The position numbers and the translations under genes were made by a program. Source: Marinobacterium nitratireducens (GTDB taxonomy: Bacteria; Pseudomonadota; Gammaproteobacteria; Pseudomonadales; Balneatricaceae). Taken from it: a stretch of DNA of 64,000 nucleotides. Shown piece by piece: positions 13,234 to 23,600 of this stretch. The notes under the pieces are model-generated. The model worked only from the letters and a program-made list of their open reading frames with translations, did not search any database and had not been told where the DNA came from. Position 1 is the first letter of the stretch; every line of letters starts with the position of its first letter. The DNA lies in NCBI RefSeq assembly GCF_014645375.1, contig NZ_BMLT01000004.1, positions 248,001-312,000 on the forward strand, read 5' to 3'.

Positions 13234-14511
13234 ATGGCTGACAAGAAAGCACGGTTGACAGTCGACGGTCTGGATGAAGCTATCGAGCTACCCGTTTATT
13301 CCGGCACTGAAGGCCCTGACGTGATCGACGTTCGCCCGCTGACCGGCAAAGGCCTGTTCACGTACGATCCCGGCTTCGTCTCCACAGCTGCCTGCGAGTC
13401 GAAAATCACCTATATCGACGGCGAAAAGGGCATCCTACTGCACGGGGGCTACCCGATCGAACAACTGGCAGAGCACTCCGACTACCTGGAGACCTGCTAC
13501 CTGCTGCTCAACGGCGAACTGCCAAACGCGGAAGAAAAGGAAAAGTTCGTCAGCATCGTCAAGAACCACACCATGGTTCACGAGCAGATGAGCCACTTCT
13601 TCAACGGTTTCCGCCGCGACGCTCACCCGATGGCCATCATGGTCGCCTGCGTCGGCGCCCTGTCCGCGTTCTACCACGACTCGCTGGACATCAACGATGC
13701 CCACCATCGTGAAGTCTGCGCCTTCCGCCTGATCGCAAAAATGCCCACCCTGGCAGCCATGTGCTACAAGTACTCGATCGGCCAGCCGTTCATGTACCCG
13801 CGCAACGAACTGGGCTACGCTGAGAACTTCCTGCACATGATGTTCGGCACCCCGTGCGAAGAGTACAAGCCGAGCCCGGTTCTGGCCAAGGCAATGGACC
13901 GCATCTTCCTGCTGCACGCCGACCACGAGCAGAACGCCTCCACCTCCACGGTACGCCTGGCGGGCTCCTCCGGTGCCAACCCCTTCGCCTGTATTTCCTC
14001 CGGCATTGCTGCCCTCTGGGGACCGGCACACGGCGGCGCCAACGAAGCGGTACTGACCATGCTCGAGGAGATCGGCGACGAAGCCAACATCCCCGAGTTC
14101 ATCGAACGCGCCAAGGATCCGGAAGACCCCTTCCGCCTGATGGGCTTCGGCCACCGCGTCTACCGCAACTTCGACCCGCGCGCCAAGGTCATGAAGGCCA
14201 CCTGCGACCAGGTACTGGCCGAGCTCGGCGTCGAGGACGAGCCGCTGCTGAAGATCGCCAAGCGTCTGGAGCAGATCGCGCTGGAAGACGAATACTTCGT
14301 CGAGCGCAAGCTGTACCCGAACGTCGACTTCTACTCCGGCATCATCCTCAAGGCCATCGGCATTCCGACCAGCATGTTCACCGTGATCTTCGCGCTGTCG
14401 CGCACCATCGGCTGGATCTCACACTGGAACGAATTCCACAGCAGCCCGAACCGCATCGGCCGTCCGCGCCAGCTCTACACCGGTCCGCAGAAACGCGATT
14501 ATCCGGCTTAA
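13234..14511 (+). CDS. gltA: Citrate synthase, type II (hexameric)
   Basis: The 425-residue enzyme condenses oxaloacetate and acetyl-CoA into citrate, the entry step of the TCA cycle. The N-terminal beta-rich segment (residues 1-50) typical of the NADH-sensitive type II enzymes of Gram-negative bacteria is present. Catalytic histidines are in [14 protein letters not shown] and [16 protein letters not shown]. The ATG has AGGAG seven bases upstream. It is transcribed alone, divergently from sdhCDAB, and ends at a strong terminator. Confidence 0.97.
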   Translation: MADKKARLTVDGLDEAIELPVYSGTEGPDVIDVRPLTGKGLFTYDPGFVSTAACESKITYIDGEKGILLHGGYPIEQLAEHSDYLETCYLLLNGELPNAEEKEKFVSIVKNHTMVHEQMSHFFNGFRRDAHPMAIMVACVGALSAFYHDSLDINDAHHREVCAFRLIAKMPTLAAMCYKYSIGQPFMYPRNELGYAENFLHMMFGTPCEEYKPSPVLAKAMDRIFLLHADHEQNASTSTVRLAGSSGANPFACISSGIAALWGPAHGGANEAVLTMLEEIGDEANIPEFIERAKDPEDPFRLMGFGHRVYRNFDPRAKVMKATCDQVLAELGVEDEPLLKIAKRLEQIALEDEYFVERKLYPNVDFYSGIILKAIGIPTSMFTVIFALSRTIGWISHWNEFHSSPNRIGRPRQLYTGPQKRDYPA

Positions 14512-14535
14512 GCCAGGCAACGAACCGCAGGCAAC

Positions 14536-14568
14536 AAAAAGGGCGTCCCTCTCGGGCGCCCTTTTTTG
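14536..14568 (+). terminator. Rho-independent terminator of gltA
   Basis: AAAAAGGGCG ... CGCCCTTTTTT hairpin with a T-run, 25 bases past the gltA stop. The mirrored A/T flanks make it potentially bidirectional. Confidence 0.85.
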
Positions 14569-14577
14569 TTGCTCGCA

Positions 14578-14871
14578 CTGTCGTTAAGTTAATGTGTAGG
14601 GTGCCGGTAAGCGAAGCGCACCGAACCGAACCGAACCGTCGAGAATGGTGCGCATCGCTGCGCTCAGCAGCACCCTACGCGAAGCGAACTGCGCCGAATG
14701 GCACGGCACGTTTCGCTGCGCTCAAGGTGCCCTACGCGAACTGCGCCAAGCTTCGCGGCGGGGCGCCGCTCCTACGGGTGTGTCGGGGCCCGGTGGCGTT
14801 CGTAGTCGCGCACCCAAACTTACGGGCACTGCCCCGCGACGAACAACCTGCCGCGAATGCCCCGTCGCGAG
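14578..14871. repeat. Intergenic hairpin repeats between gltA and amtB
   Basis: GTAGGGTGC (14596-14604) pairs with GCACCCTAC (14670-14678). Inside it GCGAAGCGCACC (14611-14622) pairs with GGTGCGCATCGC (14647-14658), again a two-tier hairpin. The loop carries a short ACCGA tandem. A partial third arm (GGTGCCCTACGCG) lies near 14727-14742. At 14754-14860 there is a segment sharing CGCTCCTACGGG and ACCCAAACTTACGGGCACT with 30165-30270. No gene is supported here. Confidence 0.6.
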
Positions 14872-16080
14872 TTACTCGATAGAGGTGGCTTCGATGCGGT
14901 GGATGCTGAGGTCGGCGCCGTTGAATTCCTCTTCCTGGCTCAGGCGCAGGCCGGCCAGCACCTTGATACCGCCGTACACGACCAGACCGCCAATCAACGC
15001 CACCAGAATCCCCGCCAGGGTGCCGATCAGCTGCGAGGTCAGGCTGACGCCGCCGAGACCGCCGAGCGCCTCGCTGCCGAAGATACCGGCGGCGATACCG
15101 CCCCAGGCACCACAGACGCCGTGCAACGGCCAGACACCCAGCACATCGTCGATCTTCCAGCGATTCTGCATCAGCGTGAACAGCCAGACGAAAATGGCGC
15201 CGGCGATACCGCCTACCGCCAATGCACCGATCGGGTGCAGCACATCGGAGCCCGCGCAGACGGCGACCAGCCCGGCCAGCGGACCGTTATGGATAAAGCC
15301 GGGGTCGTTACGGCCCAGAACCAGCGCGACAACGATCCCCCCCACCATCGCCATCAGGCTGTTGACCGCGACCAGACCGGAAATGCCGTCCAGTGTCTGC
15401 GCCGACATGACGTTGAAGCCGAACCAGCCGATACAGAGCACCCAGGCGCCCAGGGCCAGAAACGGAATGTTCGACGGCGGAAAAGCCACCAACCGGTCAC
15501 CGCGATAGCGACCGTTGCGGTTGCCGAGCAGCAGAACCGCCACCAGCGCGATCCAGCCGCCGACACCGTGCACCACGACGGAACCGGCAAAATCGTGAAA
15601 ACCGGCGCCGAAACTCGACTCCAGCCAGGACTGGAAGCCGAAATTGCCGTTCCAGATCAAGCCTTCGAAAAACGGGTATACCAGCGCCACGCAGAGTGCC
15701 GAGGCGCTAAGCATCGGCCAGAAGCGCGCGCGCTCGGCGATGCCGCCGGAGATGATCGCCGGAATGGCCGCGGCAAAGGTCATCAGGAAGAAGAACTTCA
15801 CCAGCGCGTAGCCGTTGTTGGCCGCGAGCGTCGCGGCATCGTCGAAAAAGGTGATGCCGTAGGCGATCCAGTAGCCGACGAAGAAATAGGCCACCGCCGA
15901 GAAACCGAAGTCGGTCATGATCTTGACCAGGGCATTGACCTGATTCTTGTGCCGGACGGTACCGACCTCGAGAAAGGCAAAACCCGCGTGCATGGCAAAG
16001 ACCATGATCGCACCCAGCAATATAAATAGCGTATTCGAACTCTGTACCAGAGTTTCCACTGCGCTGTTGACTGCTTCCAC
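14872..16080 (-). CDS. amtB: Ammonium channel/transporter, Amt family
   Basis: 402 residues with about eleven membrane helices; it conducts NH3/NH4+ across the inner membrane. The twin pore histidines are in VVVHGVGGW and PLHGVCGAWGG, and the first helix carries the family motif MHAGFAFLEVG. There is no signal peptide, unlike E. coli AmtB. The start is GTG (16078-16080) with GGAGAGGG upstream. No glnK-type PII gene is adjacent, so its usual regulator would have to be encoded elsewhere. Confidence 0.93.
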   Translation of the reverse strand: MEAVNSAVETLVQSSNTLFILLGAIMVFAMHAGFAFLEVGTVRHKNQVNALVKIMTDFGFSAVAYFFVGYWIAYGITFFDDAATLAANNGYALVKFFFLMTFAAAIPAIISGGIAERARFWPMLSASALCVALVYPFFEGLIWNGNFGFQSWLESSFGAGFHDFAGSVVVHGVGGWIALVAVLLLGNRNGRYRGDRLVAFPPSNIPFLALGAWVLCIGWFGFNVMSAQTLDGISGLVAVNSLMAMVGGIVVALVLGRNDPGFIHNGPLAGLVAVCAGSDVLHPIGALAVGGIAGAIFVWLFTLMQNRWKIDDVLGVWPLHGVCGAWGGIAAGIFGSEALGGLGGVSLTSQLIGTLAGILVALIGGLVVYGGIKVLAGLRLSQEEEFNGADLSIHRIEATSIE

Positions 16081-16496
16081 AGACCCTCTCCTTCAATGGC
16101 TCTTACTGCACACTAACAGTGCATTTTATTATTCAGAGTTTCATTCTGGTGCATTTTTGGCCAGTACGCACAAGCGAAGCCGCCCCGATTCAAGACAGGC
16201 CCGATCGGTCCGGAACACCAACGTGATACTGGCTTCGGCGCTCGATACTGCAACAGTCACAGCACCTGTTTGGCGCACACCAGCCACTAAGACCCCAAGT
16301 TAGTGCAGAATCCGTGCCATTTATTGAGGCACAGCCGCAACTGGCAGTGCCTGAGGAGGGAAGCAGAACGACCGCCGGCGTTATCCAGCCGGCGGGCGAC
16401 TACATGAAGCAGAGGTGCTTGAGCATTGACCGCAGGACAATGCGAGCTCCACAGAAGCCCGCACATCCATGCACTTGCGCCCGCTGTTGCGGGGGA
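16081..16496. other. amtB upstream region
   Basis: About 415 bases without a supported gene. TGCAC-n7-GTGCA at 16107-16123 resembles the NtrC operator (TGCACC-n5-GGTGCA, 10 of 12 positions). A half-site GGTGCA follows near 16150. I did not find a -24/-12 promoter of correct spacing, so nitrogen control is only suggested. Confidence 0.35.
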
Positions 16497-16527
16497 CTGG
16501 CAAACAGGCAGGGAACCTGTTTGCCAG
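16497..16527 (-). terminator. Long stem-loop after rlmL
   Basis: CTGGCAAACAGG (16497-16508) and CCTGTTTGCCAG (16516-16527) are perfect 12-base arms, 26 bases past the rlmL stop. There is no T-run, so it may act as an RNA-stabilising or Rho-assisted end. Confidence 0.55.
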
Positions 16528-16553
16528 CCAGGTCAAAACGTGGGCGCACCCGC

Positions 16554-18686
16554 TCAACCGCGGTGGCGAATCTCGAAGCAGACGTGAATACCGCTGCTGC
16601 GCTTGAAGTCCGGGTCCAGGGTTTGGGCGGTGATATCGCGAATATCGAACTCGGCCAGGGCCTCGTAATCGAGACTGAAGCGACGGTAATTATTGGAAAA
16701 GATCAGCAGGCCGCCGGGGCGCAGCCGCGCCATGGCCCCTCGCACCAGAGCAACGTGGTCGCGCTGAATATCCAGCACATCCGCCATGCGCTTGGAGTTG
16801 GAGAAGGTCGGCGGATCCATGAAAATCAGGTCATAGCGCTGCGGGTGTCGCTCCTGCAGCCAGCGCGTGCAGTCTGCCTGGATAAAGTGATGCGGCCCGC
16901 CGCCAAAGCCGTTCAGCGACATGTTCTTCATCGCCCAGGCCAGATAGGTCGCAGACATGTCGACACTGGTGGTGGAGGCGGCGCCGCCTACCGCCGCGTG
17001 CACTGTCGCGGCGCCGGTGTAGCAGAACAGATTCAGCACGTCCTTGCCCGAGGCCTGCGCCTGTATCATGCGCCGCACCGGGCGGTGATCCAGAAACAGG
17101 CCGGTATCGAGATAGTCGTGCAGGTTCACACGCAGCCGGCAGCCGTGTTCCTGCACCTCGAAGAAGTAGTCGCTCTGCCCCTGGCGCTCGTACTGACTGC
17201 TGCCCTGCTGGCGCTTGCGCTGCTTGAGCACCACCCGCTCCGGCGGCACTTCCAGCACCTGCGACACCGCCGCGACCGCGTCCTGCAGCCGGTCGAAGGC
17301 CTTCAGCGGATCGACCGAGCGCGGCGGCGCGTATTCCTGCACCTGCACCCAGTCGCCGTAACGGTCCACCGCCACCGCGTACTCCGGCATATCGGCATCG
17401 TACAGGCGATAGCACTCGATACCTTCGCGCCGCACCCACTTCGACAGCGCCTTGATGTTCTTCTTGAGCCGGTTGGCGAACATCTGCGCCTGCTCGTTCA
17501 GCTGGACAACGCCCTCCTCCGGCAGCGGACGGTCGCGCTCGGCATAAAGGGTGTAGAGGAACAGGCGACACTCGATGGCGCCGTTGTACAGCTTGTACTG
17601 ACGATCTGCCTTGAGACCGATGGCGCGACACTGATCCGGATTGCCGCTGAACACCGCCACCTGCCAGCCGCCGAAGCTGCGCTTGAGCCGCTCGCCCATC
17701 TGGCGATACATGAACATCAGCTCGGAGTGCTCGCCGATACGCTCGGCGTACGGAGGGTTGGTCACCAGCAGCCCCGGACCCTCGAGCGGCGGCGACAGCT
17801 CCACCATATCCTGCTCGCGCCAGTCGATCAGCTCTCCGATACCCGCGCGTGCGGCATTGTCCTGCGCCCGCTGCAACACTTCCGGATCGCGATCGCGGCC
17901 GAAGAACTTCACCTGCAACGCCTCGAGTCCCCTTTCACGCCGCTCCCCGGCCTCCTGCAGCAGCGGTTTCCAGATCGACTTGTCGTGACCGAGCCAGCGG
18001 CTGAAGCCGAAGCGCTGACGCAGCAGCCCCGGGGCGATGTCGGCCGCCATCAGTACCGCCTCTATCAGCAGCGTGCCGGAGCCGCACATGGGATCGAGCA
18101 GCTGCGGATGGCTCTGCGCCAGCTGCGGCCAGCCGGCCCGGTACAGTACCGCTGCCGCCAGGTTCTCCTTCATCGGCGCCAGCCCCGCCTGCTTGCGATA
18201 GCCGCGCCGGTGCAGGCTTTCGCCCGACAGGTCCAGCGCGACGCTGAGTTTGCCCCGGCCCAAGTGCACGCTGATGCGCAGGTCGGGCTGACGCCGGTCG
18301 ACTGCCGGCCGGCTGCCGGTCTTTTCCCGCACCTGGTCGACGATGGCGTCCTTGACGCGCTGCGCACCGAAGTGGGTGTTGACGATTTTGCTCGAGCGGC
18401 CGGTGAAGTCCACCATCAGCGTGCCCGCCGGACGCAGGTGCTCCAGCCAGTCGACCTGCTGCACCGCCCGATAGAGGTCGTCGGCACTGTCGACATCGGC
18501 CTCCGCCAGCGGCAGCAGCACCCGGTTCGCCAGCCGCGACCAGAGGCAGATGCGATAGGCATCCTCCAGGCCGCCTTCGACCGACACCCCAGCCGGCGTT
18601 TCCTTGGTCACCGCGACGCCCAGCGCCGACAATTCCTCCCGAAGCAGGCCTTCGATGCCCTTCGGGCAGGTTACAAACAGATTCAT
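16554..18686 (-). CDS. rlmL: Bifunctional 23S rRNA m2G2445 / m7G2069 methyltransferase
   Basis: 710 residues, the full fused RlmKL form. Order: N-terminal ferredoxin-like/THUMP region (residues 1-155), the RlmL methyltransferase domain with PMCGSGTLLIEA and the catalytic NPPY in LVTNPPYAERIGE (about residue 309), then the RlmK domain with NLFCYTGAATVHAA and DPPTFSNSKRM (about residue 630). Both domains use S-adenosylmethionine and modify 23S rRNA helix 74 during 50S assembly. It diverges from rmf, another ribosome-related gene. Confidence 0.95.
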   Translation of the reverse strand: MNLFVTCPKGIEGLLREELSALGVAVTKETPAGVSVEGGLEDAYRICLWSRLANRVLLPLAEADVDSADDLYRAVQQVDWLEHLRPAGTLMVDFTGRSSKIVNTHFGAQRVKDAIVDQVREKTGSRPAVDRRQPDLRISVHLGRGKLSVALDLSGESLHRRGYRKQAGLAPMKENLAAAVLYRAGWPQLAQSHPQLLDPMCGSGTLLIEAVLMAADIAPGLLRQRFGFSRWLGHDKSIWKPLLQEAGERRERGLEALQVKFFGRDRDPEVLQRAQDNAARAGIGELIDWREQDMVELSPPLEGPGLLVTNPPYAERIGEHSELMFMYRQMGERLKRSFGGWQVAVFSGNPDQCRAIGLKADRQYKLYNGAIECRLFLYTLYAERDRPLPEEGVVQLNEQAQMFANRLKKNIKALSKWVRREGIECYRLYDADMPEYAVAVDRYGDWVQVQEYAPPRSVDPLKAFDRLQDAVAAVSQVLEVPPERVVLKQRKRQQGSSQYERQGQSDYFFEVQEHGCRLRVNLHDYLDTGLFLDHRPVRRMIQAQASGKDVLNLFCYTGAATVHAAVGGAASTTSVDMSATYLAWAMKNMSLNGFGGGPHHFIQADCTRWLQERHPQRYDLIFMDPPTFSNSKRMADVLDIQRDHVALVRGAMARLRPGGLLIFSNNYRRFSLDYEALAEFDIRDITAQTLDPDFKRSSGIHVCFEIRHRG

Positions 18687-18959
18687 CCGTTTCGCTCTTG
18701 AGTTGACGTCAGACCGCCGCTGCGCGGGCGCCGGCCTTTAACAATAGTTTCATTCAAAGGTAACTGTTTTTTAATGAAAACTTTTCAGCCACCGCCTGCT
18801 GCTTGCGACACCGTTATAAGCCTTTGATTAAATAGCGCTTTCTGTTTCTTATAACCGAAAGCTCTATGGCAGCCCGGCAGTCAATAGCTTTTTTGGATCG
18901 TAAGCGCGCCCGATTTCCGATATCAATGAAGACTGTGGTTGCCGAAAGGCAGTCCACGG
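18687..18959. other. rlmL-rmf divergent promoter region
   Basis: AT-rich compared with the genes around it. TTGATT near 18831 with TTATAA near 18856 could form an rmf promoter, but the spacing (19) is poor. Nothing else is recognised. Confidence 0.35.
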
Positions 18960-18995
18960 CTTCGGGGGTCGGCTCGAGAGCACCGGCCCCGAAAG
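18960..18995 (+). promoter_or_regulatory. Hairpin in the rmf leader
   Basis: CTTCGGGG (18960-18967) pairs with CCCCGAAAG (18987-18995), closing a GC-rich stem-loop that ends nine bases before the rmf ribosome binding site (AGAGAGG, 19004-19010). RMF level is set by growth phase in related bacteria; a leader structure could contribute, but this is inference. Confidence 0.4.
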
Positions 18996-19016
18996 AGAAT
19001 TATAGAGAGGCGTACT

Positions 19017-19223
19017 ATGAGAAGACAGAAACGCGACAAAACCTCTACTCTGTTCAATCGCGGTTTCCAGGCTGGTTTGGAAGGAAAGTCCATGAGTAGT
19101 TGTCCTGTCAGCGAAACTGACATGCGCAGCCACTGGATGAGCGGATGGCGCGAGGGACGGGATGCCCACTGGAGCGGCCAATCCGGCGTCTCGGCCATAC
19201 AGGCCAATCCCTCCTTTCACTGA
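19017..19223 (+). CDS. rmf: Ribosome modulation factor (hibernation factor)
   Basis: A 68-residue basic protein that dimerises 70S ribosomes into inactive 100S particles in stationary phase. The family core is clear: KRDKTSTLFNRGFQAGLEGK, then CPVSETDMRSHWMSGWREGR. It is longer than the 55-residue E. coli protein, as in pseudomonads, with a short C-terminal tail (SGVSAIQANPSFH). I chose the ATG at 19017 because AGAGAGG lies seven bases upstream. Longer open frames through this locus in the same frame are not supported. It ends at a strong terminator. Confidence 0.93.
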   Translation: MRRQKRDKTSTLFNRGFQAGLEGKSMSSCPVSETDMRSHWMSGWREGRDAHWSGQSGVSAIQANPSFH

Positions 19224-19259
19224 CTCTCGACCCGGTCTCACACCCTGACCGGTTAAGGC

Positions 19260-19283
19260 AAGGCTCCCAAAAGGGAGCCTTTT
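19260..19283 (+). terminator. Rho-independent terminator of rmf
   Basis: AAGGCTCCC (19260-19268), loop AAAA, GGGAGCCTT (19273-19281) and a short T-run. Confidence 0.85.
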
Positions 19284-19321
19284 GCGTTTCAGGGCTAGGC
19301 GTCAGGGTCCGGTGCGCTGCC

Positions 19322-20356
19322 TCAGCGCCCCTGCGTTTTCATCTGACGAATCGCTTCCACCGACTCGGCCACCAGCTCCGGCCCACGGTAGATGAAGCCG
19401 GTGTAGATCTGCACCAGACTCGCCCCCGCCTCGATCTTCTCCGCCGCATCGAAGCCCTCGGTGATGCCGCCAACGCCGATGATCGGCAGGGCACCGTCAA
19501 GCTCGCTCGCCAGCTGGCGGATGGTGCGGGTGGAACGGTTGCGTACCGGCGCACCGCTCAGCCCCCCCTCCTCGCGCCGCAGCGGCGAGTCCTCGACCCC
19601 GTCCCGGGACAGGGTGGTGTTGGTGGCGATCACGGCGTCCATCTCGTAGGTCTTGAGCGCCTTGGCCACCATCGCGATCTCTTCTTCGTTCATGTCCGGC
19701 GCGATCTTGACCGCTATCGGCACGTATTTGTCGTGCAGACGCGCAAGCCTCGCCTGCTCGCCCTTGAGCCGGTTGAGCAGACTGTTGAGCGAATCGCCAA
19801 ACTGCAGACTGCGCAGACCGGGGGTATTGGGCGAGGAAATATTGACGGTGATGTAGCTGGCGCGGGGATAGACCTTGCGCATGCAGTAGACGTAATCCTC
19901 GTCGGCCTTCTCGTTGGGGGTATCCTTGTTCTTGCCGATATTGATACCCAGCACTCCGGTATAGCGGGTGCGCTCGAGATTTTTCAGCAGCTGATCGACG
20001 CCCTGGTTATTGAACCCCATACGGTTGATGATCGCCGAGTGCTCCGGGATACGGAACAGGCGGGGTTTGGGGTTGCCCGTTTGTGGCCGCGGCGTGACGG
20101 TGCCCACCTCGATGAAACCGAAGCCCATCGCCGCGAGTCCGTCGATGGCGCTGCCGTTCTTGTCCAGGCCCGCCGCCAGTCCGACCGGGTTGGGAAAGCG
20201 AATACCCATGACCTCCACCGGAAAGCTCTCGGCGCGAGCGCCGAACATGCGGTGCAGTCCCAGGTTCGCCACCAGGTTCATGCCGCCGAGCGCCAGCTCG
20301 TGCGACAGCTCCGGTTCCAGTCTGAACATCGAGTAACGTGCGAGCTGATACAACAT
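19322..20356 (-). CDS. pyrD: Dihydroorotate dehydrogenase (quinone), class 2
   Basis: 344 residues; oxidises dihydroorotate to orotate in pyrimidine synthesis, passing electrons from FMN to the quinone pool. The short N-terminal membrane-associating helix ([19 protein letters not shown]) marks class 2. The catalytic serine is in [14 protein letters not shown], substrate and FMN contacts in NRMGFNNQG and NTTLSRDG, and the phosphate loop in [11 protein letters not shown]. It is a single gene on the opposite strand to rmf. Confidence 0.95.
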   Translation of the reverse strand: MLYQLARYSMFRLEPELSHELALGGMNLVANLGLHRMFGARAESFPVEVMGIRFPNPVGLAAGLDKNGSAIDGLAAMGFGFIEVGTVTPRPQTGNPKPRLFRIPEHSAIINRMGFNNQGVDQLLKNLERTRYTGVLGINIGKNKDTPNEKADEDYVYCMRKVYPRASYITVNISSPNTPGLRSLQFGDSLNSLLNRLKGEQARLARLHDKYVPIAVKIAPDMNEEEIAMVAKALKTYEMDAVIATNTTLSRDGVEDSPLRREEGGLSGAPVRNRSTRTIRQLASELDGALPIIGVGGITEGFDAAEKIEAGASLVQIYTGFIYRGPELVAESVEAIRQMKTQGR

Positions 20357-20434
20357 CGATTATCCATAGGGTTGCAGAAATAAGGCGGCATTATAGGCGA
20401 CGTAACAGTATCTGAACACCCGAAGACAGCCGTC

Positions 20435-20662
20435 TTAACGCAGTTGCACAATATGCCGGAAACGCCCCTGGTCGTCGAAGTCGATCCTAAAACGGCCGTG
20501 AACGCCCTGGTGCAGCACGAATGGCTGCAGGATTCGGGCCGGAAAGCGCACACGGCGCCCGTCGCTGGCCACCGCCAGTACCTGGGTTTCGCGGCCGTTG
20601 CGGTAATACTGCAGATAGCGTTCCCGGTCGATGTTCAGCTCGACCACTATGCTTTGCGTCAT
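20435..20662 (-). CDS. DUF2835 family small protein
   Basis: 75 residues, no membrane segment or signal peptide. The sequence VVELNIDRERYLQYYRNG ... VRFPARILQPFV ... GVHGRFRI matches what I know as DUF2835, short proteins often found beside gdhB or pyrD in pseudomonad relatives. The RFPARILQPFV..GVHG stretch suggests a small PilZ-like beta barrel, but no function is established. It follows gdhB by 17 bases and is probably co-transcribed with it. Confidence 0.8.
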   Translation of the reverse strand: MTQSIVVELNIDRERYLQYYRNGRETQVLAVASDGRRVRFPARILQPFVLHQGVHGRFRIDFDDQGRFRHIVQLR

Positions 20663-20679
20663 CGGAATCCGGTCTGTAT

Positions 20680-23600
20680 TCAGGCCCCGCTGTAACTGCT
20701 GTTCCGGGCCAGGTCGAAGAGCTCGCGAATCGCCACCGTGTACATCGAGTACTCGGTCCGCCCGGCACTGCGCAGTTCGGTCAGCAGGTAACGCCAGCGC
20801 TCGACCTGGGCGCGGTTTCGCTCCAGCCAGTCCGCCAGCAGCTTCGCCATCGGCTGGCCGGGCCGGGAGCCCGCCAGCAGCGACGATACCAGCGCCCGGT
20901 GCTGCCAGTCCAGATCGTCCCGAAACGCCTCCCGCGCCAGCGCCTGCCAGTAATTTTCGACACTCAGGCCCTCGAGCAGCCCGGCGAACCAGTGCAGCTC
21001 CAGCTCCTGACCCAGGGCATAGTAGGCGCGCACCACCCTGCCCATCTTGAGCCCGTGCTCGCCCGCCACCTCGGTCAATCCCAGTATGGCGGAAAGACTG
21101 CGGCTGGCGGCGATGAGCGACGCCAGCCGCACCGGTACGCCGGCATCCGTGTAATGCACCCGGGCCGCTTCCCAGGCCTCGCGCGGAGGGCCCACCATCA
21201 GATCGCCGAGCTTGGTCGCGGTGCGCATCACCTGGTTGCCGAAGGCTCCGGCTTCGCTGGCGCAGTCCAGGGTGCCGCGGCGGTTGCGAACGAACCAGCG
21301 GGTCGCGCGCCGCGCCAGATGCTGCAGGTCATGCATCATGGCGATCTGGACATCTCCGCTGACCTGGTGGTCGAGTGCCTCGATCTGCTGCCACAGGCTC
21401 TCCAGATCGTATAGTTTGCGCACCAGAACATAGGCTCGCGCGATGGTCTCGACATCGGCGCCGGTGGACGCCTGCAGGCGATCGACGAAGTTGACCCCCA
21501 TCAGGTTGACCACCTGATTGGCCAGCTGAGTGGCGATGATTTCACGCCGCAGCCGGTGCAGCCGGTACAGCGGTCCCCTGAAACGCCGCACCAGCCGGTC
21601 GGGAAAGGCGGTTTCCAGCTCGGGCTGCATAAAAGGGTCGTCCGGCAACGTCGAGCCGAGCAACCGCTCCTGCAGTTCCGACTTGCTGTAGGACACCAGC
21701 AGCGACAGCTCGGGCCGGGTCAGCCCCTGCCCGGCGCTGTGACGCTCGGCGAGCGCCTCGTCGTCCGGCAGGAACTCCAGCCGGCGATCGAGGCGGTGAC
21801 TGCTTTCCAGGTACGTCATAAAGCGCCGGAACTCGGCCATCGACTCGGCCGAACGTACCTCCATCAGACTGATCGACTGCACCTGGCGGTAGTTGTTCTG
21901 CAGTACCCGGGCCGCGACTTCGGCGGTCATGCCCTTTAGCAGCCGGTTGCGATGCTTCAGGGTCAGATCCCCGGACGTCACCAGCTCGTTCAGCAGTATC
22001 TTGATATTGACCTCGTGGTCGGAACAGTCGACGCCGCCGGCGTTATCGATGAAATCGGTATTGAGCCTGCCGCCGCCGAGCGCGTATTCGACCCGGGCCC
22101 GCTGGGTCAGTCCCAGGTTGCCGCCCTCGCCAATCACACGGCAACGCAGTTCGCAGGCATCGACACGCAGCGCATCGTTGGCCTTGTCGCCGACCTCCAG
22201 GTGCGTTTCGTCGCTGGCCTTGACGTAGGTGCCGATACCGCCGTTCCAGAGCAGGTCGACCTCGGCCTTCAAAAGCTCCGAAATCAGCTCCGCCGGGGTC
22301 AGTCGCTCGCGCCCGCAGCCCAGAAGGCTCTGTATCTGCGGACTCAGGTGCACGGATTTGGCACTGCGGTCGAAGACCCCGCCCCCCGGGGAGATCAGCG
22401 CGCTGTCATAGTCGCGCCAGCTCGAGCGCGGCAGCGCGAACAGCCGCTCGCGCTCTTTGAAGCTGGCGACCGGATCCGGCTCCGGATCGATGAAGATGTG
22501 CAGATGGTTGAACGCCGCGACCAGCATCAGGTTCTGCGACAGCAGCATGCCATTGCCGAACACATCTCCGGACATGTCGCCGATGCCCAGCACCCGGATC
22601 GGCTCGCGCTCGATATTTCGCCCCATCTCGCGAAAATGACGCTCCACCGAGACCCAGGCGCCGCGCGCGGTAATGCCCATTTTCTTGTGATCGTACCCCT
22701 GACTGCCGCCGGATGCGAAGGCATCGCCCAGCCAGTAACCGTAGGACGCGGCAATCTCGTTGGCGATATCGGAGAAGCTGGCGGTGCCCTTGTCGGCCGC
22801 CACCACCAGATAGCTGTCGGCGTCATCGTGGCAACGGACCTGCGGCGGCGCCACCGGGCGGCCCCCGACGAGGTTGTCGGTGAGATCGAGCAGGCCGCTG
22901 ACGAACTGGCGATAGCAGGCAACGCCTTCGGCAAAGCGCTGCTCGCGGTCCATGTCCCCGTGAAGGCGCCTGGCGACGAAGCCACCTTTGGCACCGACCG
23001 GCACGATGACCGCGTTCTTCACCTGCTGAGCCTTGACCAGACCGAGCACCTCGGTGCGGTAGTCCTCGGGTCGCTCCGACCAGCGCAGCCCGCCACGCGC
23101 GACCTTGCCAAGGCGCAGGTGCACCCCCTCGACCCGCGGCGAATGGACGAAGATCTCGTACAGCGGGCGCGGCAGCGGCGTCTGCGGAATTTCCCGCGGC
23201 GACAGCTTCAGCGCCAGGTAGGGCCTGGCGGCGGCACCGCTGCTGTAGAAATTGACCCGTTGCGTCGCCCGGATCAGCGCCAGGTATTGCCGGATAACCC
23301 GGTCTTCGGTCAGGCTGGGCACCTGCTCGAGCCCTTCCTCTATGGACTGGATCAGAGTCGCGCCCCCGTCGCCTGCCGTGCGGGCGGGATCGAAGCGGGC
23401 GTGGAACAGCTGCACCAGCCGGCTGCACAGTTCCACCTGGTGACAGAAGGTGGCACTGATCGCATCCGCGCCGATGTTGTAATTGAGCTGTTTCAGGTAA
23501 GCGGCGTAGGCGCGCAGCACCGCCACTTCGCGATACTTGAGCTGTGCCGCCAGCACCAGACGGTTGAAGTCGTCATTTTCGGCGCGCCCGTCCCAGATCG

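Noticed and set aside
16081-16200. sigma-54 promoter for amtB
   Set aside because: The best GG...GC pair on the minus strand (TGGCCAAAAATGCA) has eight bases between, not ten.
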